Below are positions 7,417-16,422 of a stretch of 43,002 bases of DNA, in pieces; position 1 is the stretch's first letter; every line of letters starts with the position of its first letter. The position numbers and the translations under genes were made by a program. A model generated the notes under the pieces. The model worked only from the letters and a program-made list of their open reading frames with translations. It did no database searches and was not told the origin of the DNA. The stretch lies in the NCBI GenBank assembly GCA_009773355.1, contig WRPG01000046.1, forward strand, positions 1-43,002, in the 5' to 3' direction. The stretch comes from Limisphaerales bacterium (GTDB lineage Bacteria; Verrucomicrobiota; Verrucomicrobiia; Limisphaerales; SXTU01).

Positions 7417-10098
7417 ATGAAACTGAAAACTACTGAAACCCTCCGCTCGCGCCTCGCGCGCCTCGGACGACACGTCACGCAACTGAAACCCCGCGCGCTC
7501 CTGCGCCAAGGCACCGCGCTGTTCACGCTCGCGGCGTTCCTCAACTGGTCGGCGCACGCCGCCGCGCCGCCTGCCGGCGCGACCATCGGCAACCAGGCCA
7601 GCGCGACCTACACCGACGGCTCGAACACCAAGCGCACCGTCACCTCGAACGTCGCCGTGACCATTGTGCAGCAGGTCGCGAGCTTCACGCTCACGGCGGA
7701 CAACGCGAAGACCGCGTCGCCCGGCGGACAGGTCACGTTCCCGCACACGCTGGTCAACACCGGCAACGGCTCCGACGCCTTCGCGCTGTCGCTCGCGAAC
7801 CTCACCGGTGATGACTACGACTTCACCGGTCTCGCGATTTACGCCGACGCGAACGGTGATGGCATCGCCGACAACGCGACGCCCATCACCACGAGCGGCC
7901 CGCTCGCCGCCGGCGCGGTGTTCCAGTTCGTCGTCGCGGGCATCGTGCCGGCCACCGCATCGGCCAGTCAGGCGGGCAAGGCGCGCGTCACGGCCACGAG
8001 CGGCTTCGACGCCACGCAGACCGCGTCGAACACCGACACCGCCACGGCCAGCGCGAACGCCGTCATCAGCGTGAGCAAGGCCGTCAGCGTCGGCTCCGGC
8101 CCGTCGCCCAGCGGCCCCTACAGCTACACCATCACGTATCAGAACTCGGGCAACACCGCCGCGACGAACCTCACCCTCACGGACATCATCCCGACGGGTT
8201 TGACCTACGCGACGAACAGCGCGCGCTGGAGTGTGACCGGCTCGGCCGTCCTCACCGACGCGAGCAATCTCGACGCGCAGGGCACCACGCCGAACACCGT
8301 CACCTACGACTTCGGCATCACCGCGCCCGGCCGCGTGACGGCGGTCATCGCAAGCGTCGCGCCCGGCCAGTCCGGCACGCTGACGTTCCAGGTGAACGTG
8401 AATTCCGGCGTCGCTCCCGGCCCCATCAACAACCGTGTCAGCTACAGCTACAACGACGGCGCAAACCCGGTCGGGCCGTTCGACAGCAACCCCGCCGTCT
8501 TCACCGTGCAGCAGACTGCCAGCGTGACATTGAGCGGCTCCACGGTCGCGAGTGCGTCGCAAGGCGGCACGGTCACATTTACCAACCTCCTCACCAACAC
8601 GGGCAACGGCACCGACACGTTCGACATCACGGTGGATTCGAGCAGCTTCCCCGCTGGCTCGACGGTCGCGATTTTGCAGCCCGACGCGAACACGCCGATG
8701 ACCGACAGCAACGGCAACAACCGCCCCGACACCGGTCCGCTCGCACCCGGCGCGGCCTACAACGTCGTCGTGCGCGTCACGCTGCCGCCCGGCGTGACCG
8801 GCGGCGGGCCTTACGCGTTGAGCAAGCGCGCCACGTCCGCGAACAACAGCGCCGTCTCCGCGACCGCGAGCGACACGCTCACGACCATCGCGCCGAACAC
8901 GGTGGACTTGAGCAACAACTCCGCCGGCTCGGGCGCGCCCGGCTTCGGCAACCCCGGCGCGGGCAGCGGCAACGGCCAGCCGGAAGCCGCCGCCGTCACG
9001 GTGAACACCAACGCGCCCGGCACCACCTCGCGCTTCACGCTCCACGTGAACAACACGAGTTCGTCCTCGGACACCTACAACCTCGCGGCCAGCACCGACT
9101 TGGCCTTTGCGGCGCAGACCTTGCCCGCTGGTTGGAGCGTCGTGTTCCGTGACGCGAGCGAAGCAGTCGTCACCTCGACCGGCGTGATTCTCGCCGGTGG
9201 CAACAAGCTCGTGTATGCCGACATGACGATTCCCGCGAACCAGACGCCCGGCACGACGGACATTTACTTCCGCGTGGCTTCGCCCACGACCGGCGCGTCC
9301 GACCGCAAGCACGACGCTGTGACCGTCAGCACCGTGCGCCGGCTCTCGCTCACGCCGAACAACTCCGGCCAGGTCTATGCCGGCGGCTCGGTGGTTTACC
9401 CGCACACGCTCGTCAACCAGGGCAACGTGCTCGAAGGCGACGGCAGCGTGAGCACCATCGCGCTCGCCACTGCGGATTCGCAGACAAGCAGCGGCTTCAG
9501 TTCCGTCATCTACCGCGATGCGAACGGCAACGGCGTGCTCGACACGGCGGACCCGGTGGTCAGCAACTTGAGCGGCCTCGGCGGTCTCGCCCCCGGTGCG
9601 AGCGCGACATTGTTTGTGAAGGTGTTCGCTCCCGCCGGCGCTTCACCCGGTGCCGTGGACGTGACCACGCTCACCGCGACGACCGCGAACGGCACTTACA
9701 CCACGCCCGTGCCGGCCGCAGTTTCGGTCACGGACAACTCGTCCGTCATCTCCGGCGACCTGACCATCCTCAAGGAGCAGGCGCTCGATGCGAACAACGA
9801 CGGCATCGCCGACGGACCGTTCACCACGCAGGACATCAGCACCGGCGCGACGCCCGGCAAGGGCATCGTCTATCGGCTTACCGTCACCAACACCGGCGCG
9901 GCCAACGCCACGTCCGTCGTGGTCTATGACGCCACGCCGACGTTCACGACGTATTCGAGCGCGACGCCCGCCGCGACCACGCAAGGCACCGTCACCGCGC
10001 CCGCCAACGGCGCGGCCGGCACCATCGCCGCCACCATCGGCACGATGACACCCGGCCAGACCGTGACCGTGACGTTCGGGGTGAACATCAACAACTAG
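7417..10098 (+). CDS. Secreted DUF11 repeat protein
   Basis: An 893-residue exported protein. The signal peptide has a basic N-region and the core GTALFTLAAFLNWSAHA (to about residue 48). The rest is a string of Ig-like beta modules. Clear DUF11 units lie at about 215-345 (YSYTITYQNSGNTAATNLTLTDIIP) and 785-893 (IVYRLTVTNTGAANATSVVVYDATP). Between them are related modules with the motif VTFPHTLVNTGNGSD and Ca-binding-like loops (DANGDGIADN, DANGNGVLDTADP, DANNDGIADG). There is no membrane segment, LPXTG signal or PEP-CTERM signal, so the mature protein is probably secreted or held non-covalently. It lies 127 nt after the previous DUF11 gene and 75 nt before the barrel-containing 2082-residue protein, which could anchor it. 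Confidence 0.85.
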   Translation: MKLKTTETLRSRLARLGRHVTQLKPRALLRQGTALFTLAAFLNWSAHAAAPPAGATIGNQASATYTDGSNTKRTVTSNVAVTIVQQVASFTLTADNAKTASPGGQVTFPHTLVNTGNGSDAFALSLANLTGDDYDFTGLAIYADANGDGIADNATPITTSGPLAAGAVFQFVVAGIVPATASASQAGKARVTATSGFDATQTASNTDTATASANAVISVSKAVSVGSGPSPSGPYSYTITYQNSGNTAATNLTLTDIIPTGLTYATNSARWSVTGSAVLTDASNLDAQGTTPNTVTYDFGITAPGRVTAVIASVAPGQSGTLTFQVNVNSGVAPGPINNRVSYSYNDGANPVGPFDSNPAVFTVQQTASVTLSGSTVASASQGGTVTFTNLLTNTGNGTDTFDITVDSSSFPAGSTVAILQPDANTPMTDSNGNNRPDTGPLAPGAAYNVVVRVTLPPGVTGGGPYALSKRATSANNSAVSATASDTLTTIAPNTVDLSNNSAGSGAPGFGNPGAGSGNGQPEAAAVTVNTNAPGTTSRFTLHVNNTSSSSDTYNLAASTDLAFAAQTLPAGWSVVFRDASEAVVTSTGVILAGGNKLVYADMTIPANQTPGTTDIYFRVASPTTGASDRKHDAVTVSTVRRLSLTPNNSGQVYAGGSVVYPHTLVNQGNVLEGDGSVSTIALATADSQTSSGFSSVIYRDANGNGVLDTADPVVSNLSGLGGLAPGASATLFVKVFAPAGASPGAVDVTTLTATTANGTYTTPVPAAVSVTDNSSVISGDLTILKEQALDANNDGIADGPFTTQDISTGATPGKGIVYRLTVTNTGAANATSVVVYDATPTFTTYSSATPAATTQGTVTAPANGAAGTIAATIGTMTPGQTVTVTFGVNINN

Positions 10099-10173
10099 CC
10101 CGCCCCGGCGGAGGGGAGGAGATGCACCTCCTCCTCTCCGCTCCATTTCAACTCCTCGAATCTCCGCCCTCCC

Positions 10174-13100
10174 ATGCGCCCCGCCCCCACCATGTCTCCG
10201 CCAAACGCGGCGTGGCGCATTTGGAGCGCGGCTGGGTGTGGAGTGCGGGGACTTGTCACCGCTTTCCGCAGGCGACTTGTCGCCGTCGAAGCACTGAGCG
10301 CGTTGGGAATTCTACGAACCGCTCCGCGCGGTTCTGCTTCGCCGACAAGTCGGCGAAGCGGTGAAAGCGGCGACAAGTCGCCGCACTCCAAAGCGGTGCT
10401 ACTTCTCGCGTCCTTATGGTTCGCCGTCTCATCGCCCGCCTCCGAAGCCCCCTCTCGCATCGTCAACCAGGCTTCCGGCCAGTTCCACAACCGCACCGGC
10501 GTCCGCGAGCAAATACACTCGCAGCCGGTCACGGTCCTGCTTCAGCGCGGCGAGGCCATCGCGCTGACGCCGGACCATCAGCTCACGTTTCCGCCCGGCG
10601 CGACCGTCTCCCTCGCTCATCGTCTCGAAAATCCCGGCAGCTTCACCTCCACCTATCGTCTCGACTTCGCAAACCTCCCCGGCGACGACCATGACCTCGC
10701 CAGCCTCACCCTCACGCTCGACGCCGACGCCAACGGCATCGCGGACGCGGGTGAACGCCGTCTGGCCAACGGCGACAAGCTCACCCTGCCGCCGGGCGAA
10801 GCCGTCGCCCTCGTCCTCACCGGTGTGATTCCTGCCAACGCCCCGGCCGGCACGCGCGCCCGGCTCCAGCTCACTGCCACCATCGCCACGCAAGCGGCCC
10901 GCCAGCCCGCTGCGCTCTCCACCGCGCAAACCATCAGCGCCACCAACACGGACACGCTCACCGTCGGCGACGGCATTGCTTCCCTGAAGCTCACCAAGTC
11001 CGCGTCGCGTCTCGCTGCGCAGCCCGGCGATGAAGTCACCTTCACCCTCACCGGCAGCAACACGGGCAACGCGCCCGCCACCGGCGTTCCGGTCACTGTG
11101 GACGGCGTGCCCGCCTCGCTCGTGCTCGTGCGCGACGCCATCCCGCGCAACACCGTGTTCAGCGCCATCGCGGGCGCAGGCTCCGCCCGCGTGCTCTTTC
11201 ATCACTGGGGCGAGCCGGACACGGCCTTCCGCACCCAGCCGCCCGCTGACCTCGCCCTGCTCGACGCGGTGGCGTTCGCGTGGCCGGAACTGATGGTGAA
11301 ACAGAGCTTCAAGGTCGCCTTCACTGTCCGCGTGGGCGCGAATGCCAGCGGCGACTTTCGCAACACGGCTCACGCTCACTTCAGCGCTGGTGGCAGCGCG
11401 AACGAGGAGCTTTCCAATCCCGTTGTCATCTCGGTGCCCACCGCCGGGGCGCGGATTGCGAATCACCTCTCCAACCGGTTTGCGCAGGCCGCGCCGGTCG
11501 TGAGTCTTGGCTCGCCACTGTTTCTGCGGGCGAGCGCAGCCGGTTGCAACACGCGGTCCGGCGAAGTCGAGCGGCGCCGGGTTTTCATCACCTCCACGCT
11601 CACCGGTGACCGCGAGGTGTTCTGGGCTGAGGAAACCGGGCCAAACACGGGCCTGTTTCACGTCCTGCCCGGCGTCGAGACGCGCGATGCAGCGGCGCAG
11701 CCCGGCGACGGCGTCATGCAAACGTGCAAGAACGACCGGCTGCTCGTCGAGTTTGACTGCGGCGACCACACCGTCTCGACCACGGTGCTGATTGACCCGT
11801 TCGGCATCGTCTTCAACAGCCGCGACAACACGCCGGTCGCGGGCGCGGTCGTAACGCTCATTGACGTGACCGGCGCGGGCAACGGCGGGCAACCGGGCCG
11901 GGGTGCCACGGTGTTCTTCGCCGATGGCGCGACGCCTGCGCCCAGCACGGTCACGACCGGCGCGGATGGACGCTTTGATTTTCCGCTTGTGCCGCCGAGC
12001 AGCTACCGGCTCGAAGTCGCGCCGCCCGCCGGGCTGAAGTTTCCTTCGGCGGTTGCGCCGGGCGCGTTGTCCGCGTCGCGCACGCTCAACGCGAGCGGCT
12101 CCTTCGGCGGCAATTTCCCCGTGGACGCCACGACTGGCGCGGTGAATCTCGACGTGCCGGTGGACCCCGCGCCCGTCGGCACCGGACTGTTTGTCGAGAA
12201 GACCGCGTCGCGCACGGCGGCGGAGCTGGGCGACCTCGTGGGCTTCAGCATCCGCGTGCGCAACACGACGAGCACGCTGCTCACCGGGCTGCGCGTGGCG
12301 GATGATTTGCCGGCGGGCTTCCGCTACGTGCCCGGCTCCGCGCGGCTCGACCGGCTGCCGCTCGCGGACCCGGCGGGCGGCGTGGGGCCGCGACTCGATT
12401 TCGACCTGGGCGCACTCGCGGGCCAGGCGACGGTGACGCTCACGTATCAAGTGCGCGTGGGCGTGGGCGCGTTGCAGGGCGACGGCATCAATCGCGCGCG
12501 GGCCAGCACCATGGCTCCGGCGGGCGCGAGCAATCTCGCGACGTGTCGCGTGCGCGTCGAGCCGGGGGTCTTCACCGACCAGGGCGTCGTGCTCGGCAAG
12601 GTCTTCGTGGACGCCAACACGAACCGCGTGCAGGACGCGGGCGAACCGGGCGTGCCCGGCGTGCGGCTCTATTTGGAGGACGGCACGTTCGTCATCACCG
12701 ACGGCGAAGGGAAGTTCAGCCTCTACGGCCTCCGCCCGCGCACGCATGTGCTCAAGGTGGACAACACCACGCTGCCGCCTGGCGCGAAGCTGCTCGTGCT
12801 CTCCACTGACAACGCGGGCGACGCTGGCAGCCGTTTTGTGAACCTCAAGAAGGGCGAGCTGCATCGCGCCAACTTCGCCATCGCCTCAACGCCCGAAGCG
12901 CTGGCCAACGTGACGGCCCGCCGCGCGAAAGGCGACGTGCGGGTCGCTGAAATCGAGAAGGGATTGGCAGAGCGCCTCTCCCCCGACGGCGAGCACGCAA
13001 CGACAGGCGATGTGAAGTCGCGCCCGGCGAACGGACTTCTGGGTAGCACAGGCGACTCGCCTGTGCCGGTCGGCGACCTCGCCGACCGGAATGACAAGAA

Positions 13101-16100
13101 GCAATCATCTCAACAAGGCTCGATGAATTACGACGGACGCGCCACCAGTGCTGCCCGGCGAGTCGCCGGGCAGGACGGGCGGGTCGCCCGTGCCACCCCG
13201 GAGTCGGAGACCGGCGCTCCGAACTACACGAACCTTCTCCCGCCGAACACACTCAACGGCGACAACTCGCGTCTGCCCTCGTCGCCCGTTGCGAGCGCGC
13301 CGCGTGTGAACTTGGAGCAATCACTCACCAACCTCACCGACAACGCCCTCGGCTTCCTTGACCTCAAGGACGGCGACACGCTGCCGATGGCGCAGGCGAA
13401 CGTGCGCGTGAAGGGTGTGCTCGGCGCGACGTTCGTCCTGCGCGTCAATGGCCAGGCTGTGCCAGACAGCCGCATCGGCAGGCGGGCTACGCTCGAAGCG
13501 AAGCGGCTTCAGGCATGGGAGTTTATCGGCGTCAGTTTCCAGCCCGGCACGAACGCGCTCGAATTGCTCCAGCAGGATTCCTTCGGCAACGCGCGCGGCT
13601 CGGTGTCCATCACCGTCCGCGCGCCGAACAAGCTGGGGCGCACCCAAATCCTCCTGCCGAAGTCGGAGCAACCCGCCGACGGCGTGACGCCCGCGCGCAT
13701 CACCGTGCGGCTCACGGACGCGGACGGCGTGCCGGTCACATCGCGCACACCGCTCACGCTCGAAGCCAGTCACGGACGCTGGCAGACAGAGGACTTGGAC
13801 CCGCGCGAACCAGCCACGCAGGTCTTCATCGAGGGCGGACGCGGCGAGTATTTGTTGCTGCCGCCTGCTGAACCGGTCACGGCGGAGATTCGTGTCAGCA
13901 GCGGCGTGCTCGGTGCCCGCGCCGAGCTGCCGTTCCTCCCCGACCTGCGCCCGTTGCTCGCGGTTGGTGTGGTCGAGGGCGCGATTAACCTCCGCAGTTT
14001 GAGCATCAGCTCGCTCGTGCCCGCGCGGTCACGCGACGGCTTTGAGGAAGAGTTGCGTTCCTTCGCCACGAGCAGCGCGGACGGCAAGGTGCAGGGCGGC
14101 GGTCGCGTCGCGTTCTTCATCAAGGGCAAAATCAAGGGCGACTACCTGCTCACCGCCGGTTACGACTCGGACAAGGACACGCGCGAGCGGCTTTTCCGCG
14201 ACATCCGGCCGGACGAGTTTTATCCGGTTTATGGCGACGCGTCGGTGCGCGGCTTCGACGCGCAGTCCACGGGCCGGCTCTACGTGCGCGTGGACAAGCG
14301 CAAGAGCTACCTGCTCTACGGCGATTTCAACACCGCGTCGCCCGCGCTGGAGGGCCGTGGTCTCGCGAACTACAGCCGCAGCCTCACGGGCATCAAGGAG
14401 CACTTCGAGAACCGTCGCGTGCGCGCGAACGTGTGGGCCAGCGAGGACAGCACGCGGCAGGTGGTGGAGGAAATCGCGGGCAACGGCACGTCCGGCCCGT
14501 ATCGCTTCCGCACTGGCAACGCGCTCGTGAACAGCGAGCGGGTCGAGGTGCTCACGCGCGACCCGAACCATCCCGACATCATCCTCCGGGCGCAGGCGAT
14601 GGCGCGCTTCACGGACTACACGTTCGAGCCGTTCACGGGCGAGCTGCTCTTCAAGGCGCCGGTGCCGAGCCTCGACGCGAGCCTGAATCCCATCTCGATT
14701 CGCGTGACCTACGAGACCGAACAGGGCGGCGACCGGTTCTGGGTCTATGGCGGCGACGCACAGTTGAAACTGACGGAGCGCGTGGAAGTCGGCGGCTCGG
14801 CGGTGCGTGACGAAAATCCGCTGAACCATTATCAGCTCTACAGCGCGAACATGACGCTTAAGCTCGCGCCGCAGACGTTCCTCTTTGGCGAAGTGGCGCG
14901 GAGTGAATCCGAACTCGGCGGCATCGGCGACGCGGGGCGCGTGGAGTTGCGGCACAAGTCAGCGGGCACGGAACTGCGCGCGTATTTCGGCGAGACGGCG
15001 GGCACGTTCACCAACGCCGGCTCGATTCAGTTGCCGGGCCGCATCGAGGGCGGGTTGAAGTTGTCGCTGCGGCTTGATGAGAAGACACGCGTCACGGTGC
15101 AAGGCGTGTTGACCGACGAAACGCAGACGGGCAGCACACGGCGCGGCGTGGGCGTGGATGTGGAGCGAACTCTGCCAGGCAACGTGCGCGTCGAGGTCGG
15201 CGGGCGCGTGAGCGAGGAGACGACCGCCACCGGGACAGGCGGCGGCGCGCGGAACGATGTGCGCAGCGCGAAAGTGAAAGCAACCGCGCCCGTGCCGAAG
15301 CTGCCGGGCGCATCGGTGAACGCGGAATACGAGAACGACCTGGTCGCGACGGAGCGGCGCACGGTGGCGGTGGGCACGGATTATCAGTTGCGGAACAAGA
15401 CGCGGCTTTATGCAAAGCACGAGTTTGTGTCCGACCTCGCGGGACCGCTGGAGGCAAACGCCTTTGGCCAGCGCAACACGACCGTTGTCGGCCTCGACAC
15501 CGAATACATGCGCGACGGGCAGTTGTTCAACGAATACCGCGCGCGTGACTCCGTGAGCGGGCGCGAGGCAGAGGGGGCCATTGGCTTGCGCAACCTCTGG
15601 CACGTCGCGGACGGCTTGCGGCTGAACACGACCTTCGAGCGCGTCATGGCGATGCAGGGTGACGGTCGCAATGAGTCCACCGCCGGCACCGCCGCCATCG
15701 AATACACGCGCGACCCCGACTGGAAGGGCACCGCCCGCCTCGAACTGCGCGACGGCGCGAACAGCGACAGCCTGCTCAACACGCTCGGCTACGCGCGCAA
15801 GCTCGACCGCGACTGGACGTTCCTGGGCAAGACCATCCTCTATCTCGTGGACAACTCCGCACCAGGTTCGCACGACCGCGTGCAGGGGCGCCTCCAGACC
15901 GGCCTCGCGTGGCGGCAGACGGACGTGGACCGCTGGAGTGCGCTGATGAAATACGAATTCAAATACGAGGACGGCGACGTGTTCGACGCGACGAGCAGCC
16001 TGCGCCGGCAGGTTCACATTCTCTCGCTCCACGCGAACCACAAGCCGAGCGCCGAGTGGACGTTGAGCGGGCATTACGCGGGCAAGCTCTCGCTCGACAC

Positions 16101-16422
16101 CGCGCCGCAGCGCTCGACCTACCATGCGCACCTGTTGTCGGGCCGCGCGCTGTATGAGCTGACCTCGCGCTGGGACGTGGCGCTGAACGTGAGCACGCTC
16201 TTCAGCGAGCGCATGGCGAGTGCGCAGTTTGGGGTCGGCCCGGAAATCGGCGTCACGCTGCGGCGCAACCTGCGGCTGGGCATCGGCTACAACTTCCTTG
16301 GTTTCCGCGAACGTGACTTGAGCGAGCAGGCCTACACGTCGCACGGCGTGTTCATCGCGCTGCGGCTGAAGTTTGATGAAGGGCTGTTTGCTCTGGGGCG
16401 GAAGCAGGAGGAGGCGAAATGA
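10174..16422 (+). CDS. Giant DUF11/SdrD-like protein with outer-membrane barrel-like C-terminus
   Basis: A 2082-residue frame. A signal-like core (AVLLLASLWFAVSSPASEA) begins only at about residue 74, because a palindromic element (10239-10390) sits in frame before it. The functional start may be GTG 10396. Modules in order are: a DUF11-related module similar to the preceding protein; DUF11 near 275-410; an SdrD/SpaA-like unit near 545-665; DUF11 near 675-790; an SdrD_B unit near 805-900 (VFVDANTNRVQDAGEPGVPG); an insert made of palindromes; and invasin-like Ig domains near 1050-1270. A C-terminal stretch from about 1310 has the alternating pattern of a beta-barrel (RLYVRVDKRKSYLLYGDFNT, then many amphipathic strands to the end). 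This suggests an outer-membrane-anchored surface protein. It overlaps the next gene by ATGA. The function of the cluster is unknown. Confidence 0.85.
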   Translation: MRPAPTMSPPNAAWRIWSAAGCGVRGLVTAFRRRLVAVEALSALGILRTAPRGSASPTSRRSGESGDKSPHSKAVLLLASLWFAVSSPASEAPSRIVNQASGQFHNRTGVREQIHSQPVTVLLQRGEAIALTPDHQLTFPPGATVSLAHRLENPGSFTSTYRLDFANLPGDDHDLASLTLTLDADANGIADAGERRLANGDKLTLPPGEAVALVLTGVIPANAPAGTRARLQLTATIATQAARQPAALSTAQTISATNTDTLTVGDGIASLKLTKSASRLAAQPGDEVTFTLTGSNTGNAPATGVPVTVDGVPASLVLVRDAIPRNTVFSAIAGAGSARVLFHHWGEPDTAFRTQPPADLALLDAVAFAWPELMVKQSFKVAFTVRVGANASGDFRNTAHAHFSAGGSANEELSNPVVISVPTAGARIANHLSNRFAQAAPVVSLGSPLFLRASAAGCNTRSGEVERRRVFITSTLTGDREVFWAEETGPNTGLFHVLPGVETRDAAAQPGDGVMQTCKNDRLLVEFDCGDHTVSTTVLIDPFGIVFNSRDNTPVAGAVVTLIDVTGAGNGGQPGRGATVFFADGATPAPSTVTTGADGRFDFPLVPPSSYRLEVAPPAGLKFPSAVAPGALSASRTLNASGSFGGNFPVDATTGAVNLDVPVDPAPVGTGLFVEKTASRTAAELGDLVGFSIRVRNTTSTLLTGLRVADDLPAGFRYVPGSARLDRLPLADPAGGVGPRLDFDLGALAGQATVTLTYQVRVGVGALQGDGINRARASTMAPAGASNLATCRVRVEPGVFTDQGVVLGKVFVDANTNRVQDAGEPGVPGVRLYLEDGTFVITDGEGKFSLYGLRPRTHVLKVDNTTLPPGAKLLVLSTDNAGDAGSRFVNLKKGELHRANFAIASTPEALANVTARRAKGDVRVAEIEKGLAERLSPDGEHATTGDVKSRPANGLLGSTGDSPVPVGDLADRNDKKQSSQQGSMNYDGRATSAARRVAGQDGRVARATPESETGAPNYTNLLPPNTLNGDNSRLPSSPVASAPRVNLEQSLTNLTDNALGFLDLKDGDTLPMAQANVRVKGVLGATFVLRVNGQAVPDSRIGRRATLEAKRLQAWEFIGVSFQPGTNALELLQQDSFGNARGSVSITVRAPNKLGRTQILLPKSEQPADGVTPARITVRLTDADGVPVTSRTPLTLEASHGRWQTEDLDPREPATQVFIEGGRGEYLLLPPAEPVTAEIRVSSGVLGARAELPFLPDLRPLLAVGVVEGAINLRSLSISSLVPARSRDGFEEELRSFATSSADGKVQGGGRVAFFIKGKIKGDYLLTAGYDSDKDTRERLFRDIRPDEFYPVYGDASVRGFDAQSTGRLYVRVDKRKSYLLYGDFNTASPALEGRGLANYSRSLTGIKEHFENRRVRANVWASEDSTRQVVEEIAGNGTSGPYRFRTGNALVNSERVEVLTRDPNHPDIILRAQAMARFTDYTFEPFTGELLFKAPVPSLDASLNPISIRVTYETEQGGDRFWVYGGDAQLKLTERVEVGGSAVRDENPLNHYQLYSANMTLKLAPQTFLFGEVARSESELGGIGDAGRVELRHKSAGTELRAYFGETAGTFTNAGSIQLPGRIEGGLKLSLRLDEKTRVTVQGVLTDETQTGSTRRGVGVDVERTLPGNVRVEVGGRVSEETTATGTGGGARNDVRSAKVKATAPVPKLPGASVNAEYENDLVATERRTVAVGTDYQLRNKTRLYAKHEFVSDLAGPLEANAFGQRNTTVVGLDTEYMRDGQLFNEYRARDSVSGREAEGAIGLRNLWHVADGLRLNTTFERVMAMQGDGRNESTAGTAAIEYTRDPDWKGTARLELRDGANSDSLLNTLGYARKLDRDWTFLGKTILYLVDNSAPGSHDRVQGRLQTGLAWRQTDVDRWSALMKYEFKYEDGDVFDATSSLRRQVHILSLHANHKPSAEWTLSGHYAGKLSLDTAPQRSTYHAHLLSGRALYELTSRWDVALNVSTLFSERMASAQFGVGPEIGVTLRRNLRLGIGYNFLGFRERDLSEQAYTSHGVFIALRLKFDEGLFALGRKQEEAK
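10239..10390 (+). repeat. In-frame palindromic element with GGCGACTTGTCGCC core
   Basis: Arms of 28 nt, TGGAGTGCGGGGACTTGTCA... at 10239-10266 and its inverse at 10363-10390, differ at two positions. Nested inside are a second pair of GCGACTTGTCG cores and the small palindrome AACCGCTCCGCGCGGTT. The element occupies codons 22-72 of the giant DUF11 gene without a stop or frameshift. It lies between the only upstream ATG codons and the signal-peptide core. Confidence 0.85.
13041..13196 (+). repeat. In-frame cluster of four hairpins in the giant gene
   Basis: Four back-to-back hairpins share a GGCGAnTCGCC-like centre. GCACAGGCG/CGCCTGTGC is at 13046-13066, CCGGTCGGCGA/TCGCCGACCGG at 13066-13089, CTGCCCGGCG/CGCCGGGCAG at 13151-13173, and ACGGGCG/CGCCCGT at 13175-13191. 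The second pair of hairpins is an inverted relative of the first pair. The encoded peptide (LLGSTGDSPVPVGDLADRN..., ...AARRVAGQDGRVARAT) is unlike the flanking beta-rich domains and looks like a linker between the SdrD unit and the invasin-like units. Confidence 0.85.

Noticed and set aside
7123-12864. Very long leftward open frames opposite the DUF11 genes
   Set aside because: They are GC-driven shadows of clear secreted proteins on the plus strand. Their composition is Arg/Ala/Gly/Val-rich without domain motifs.
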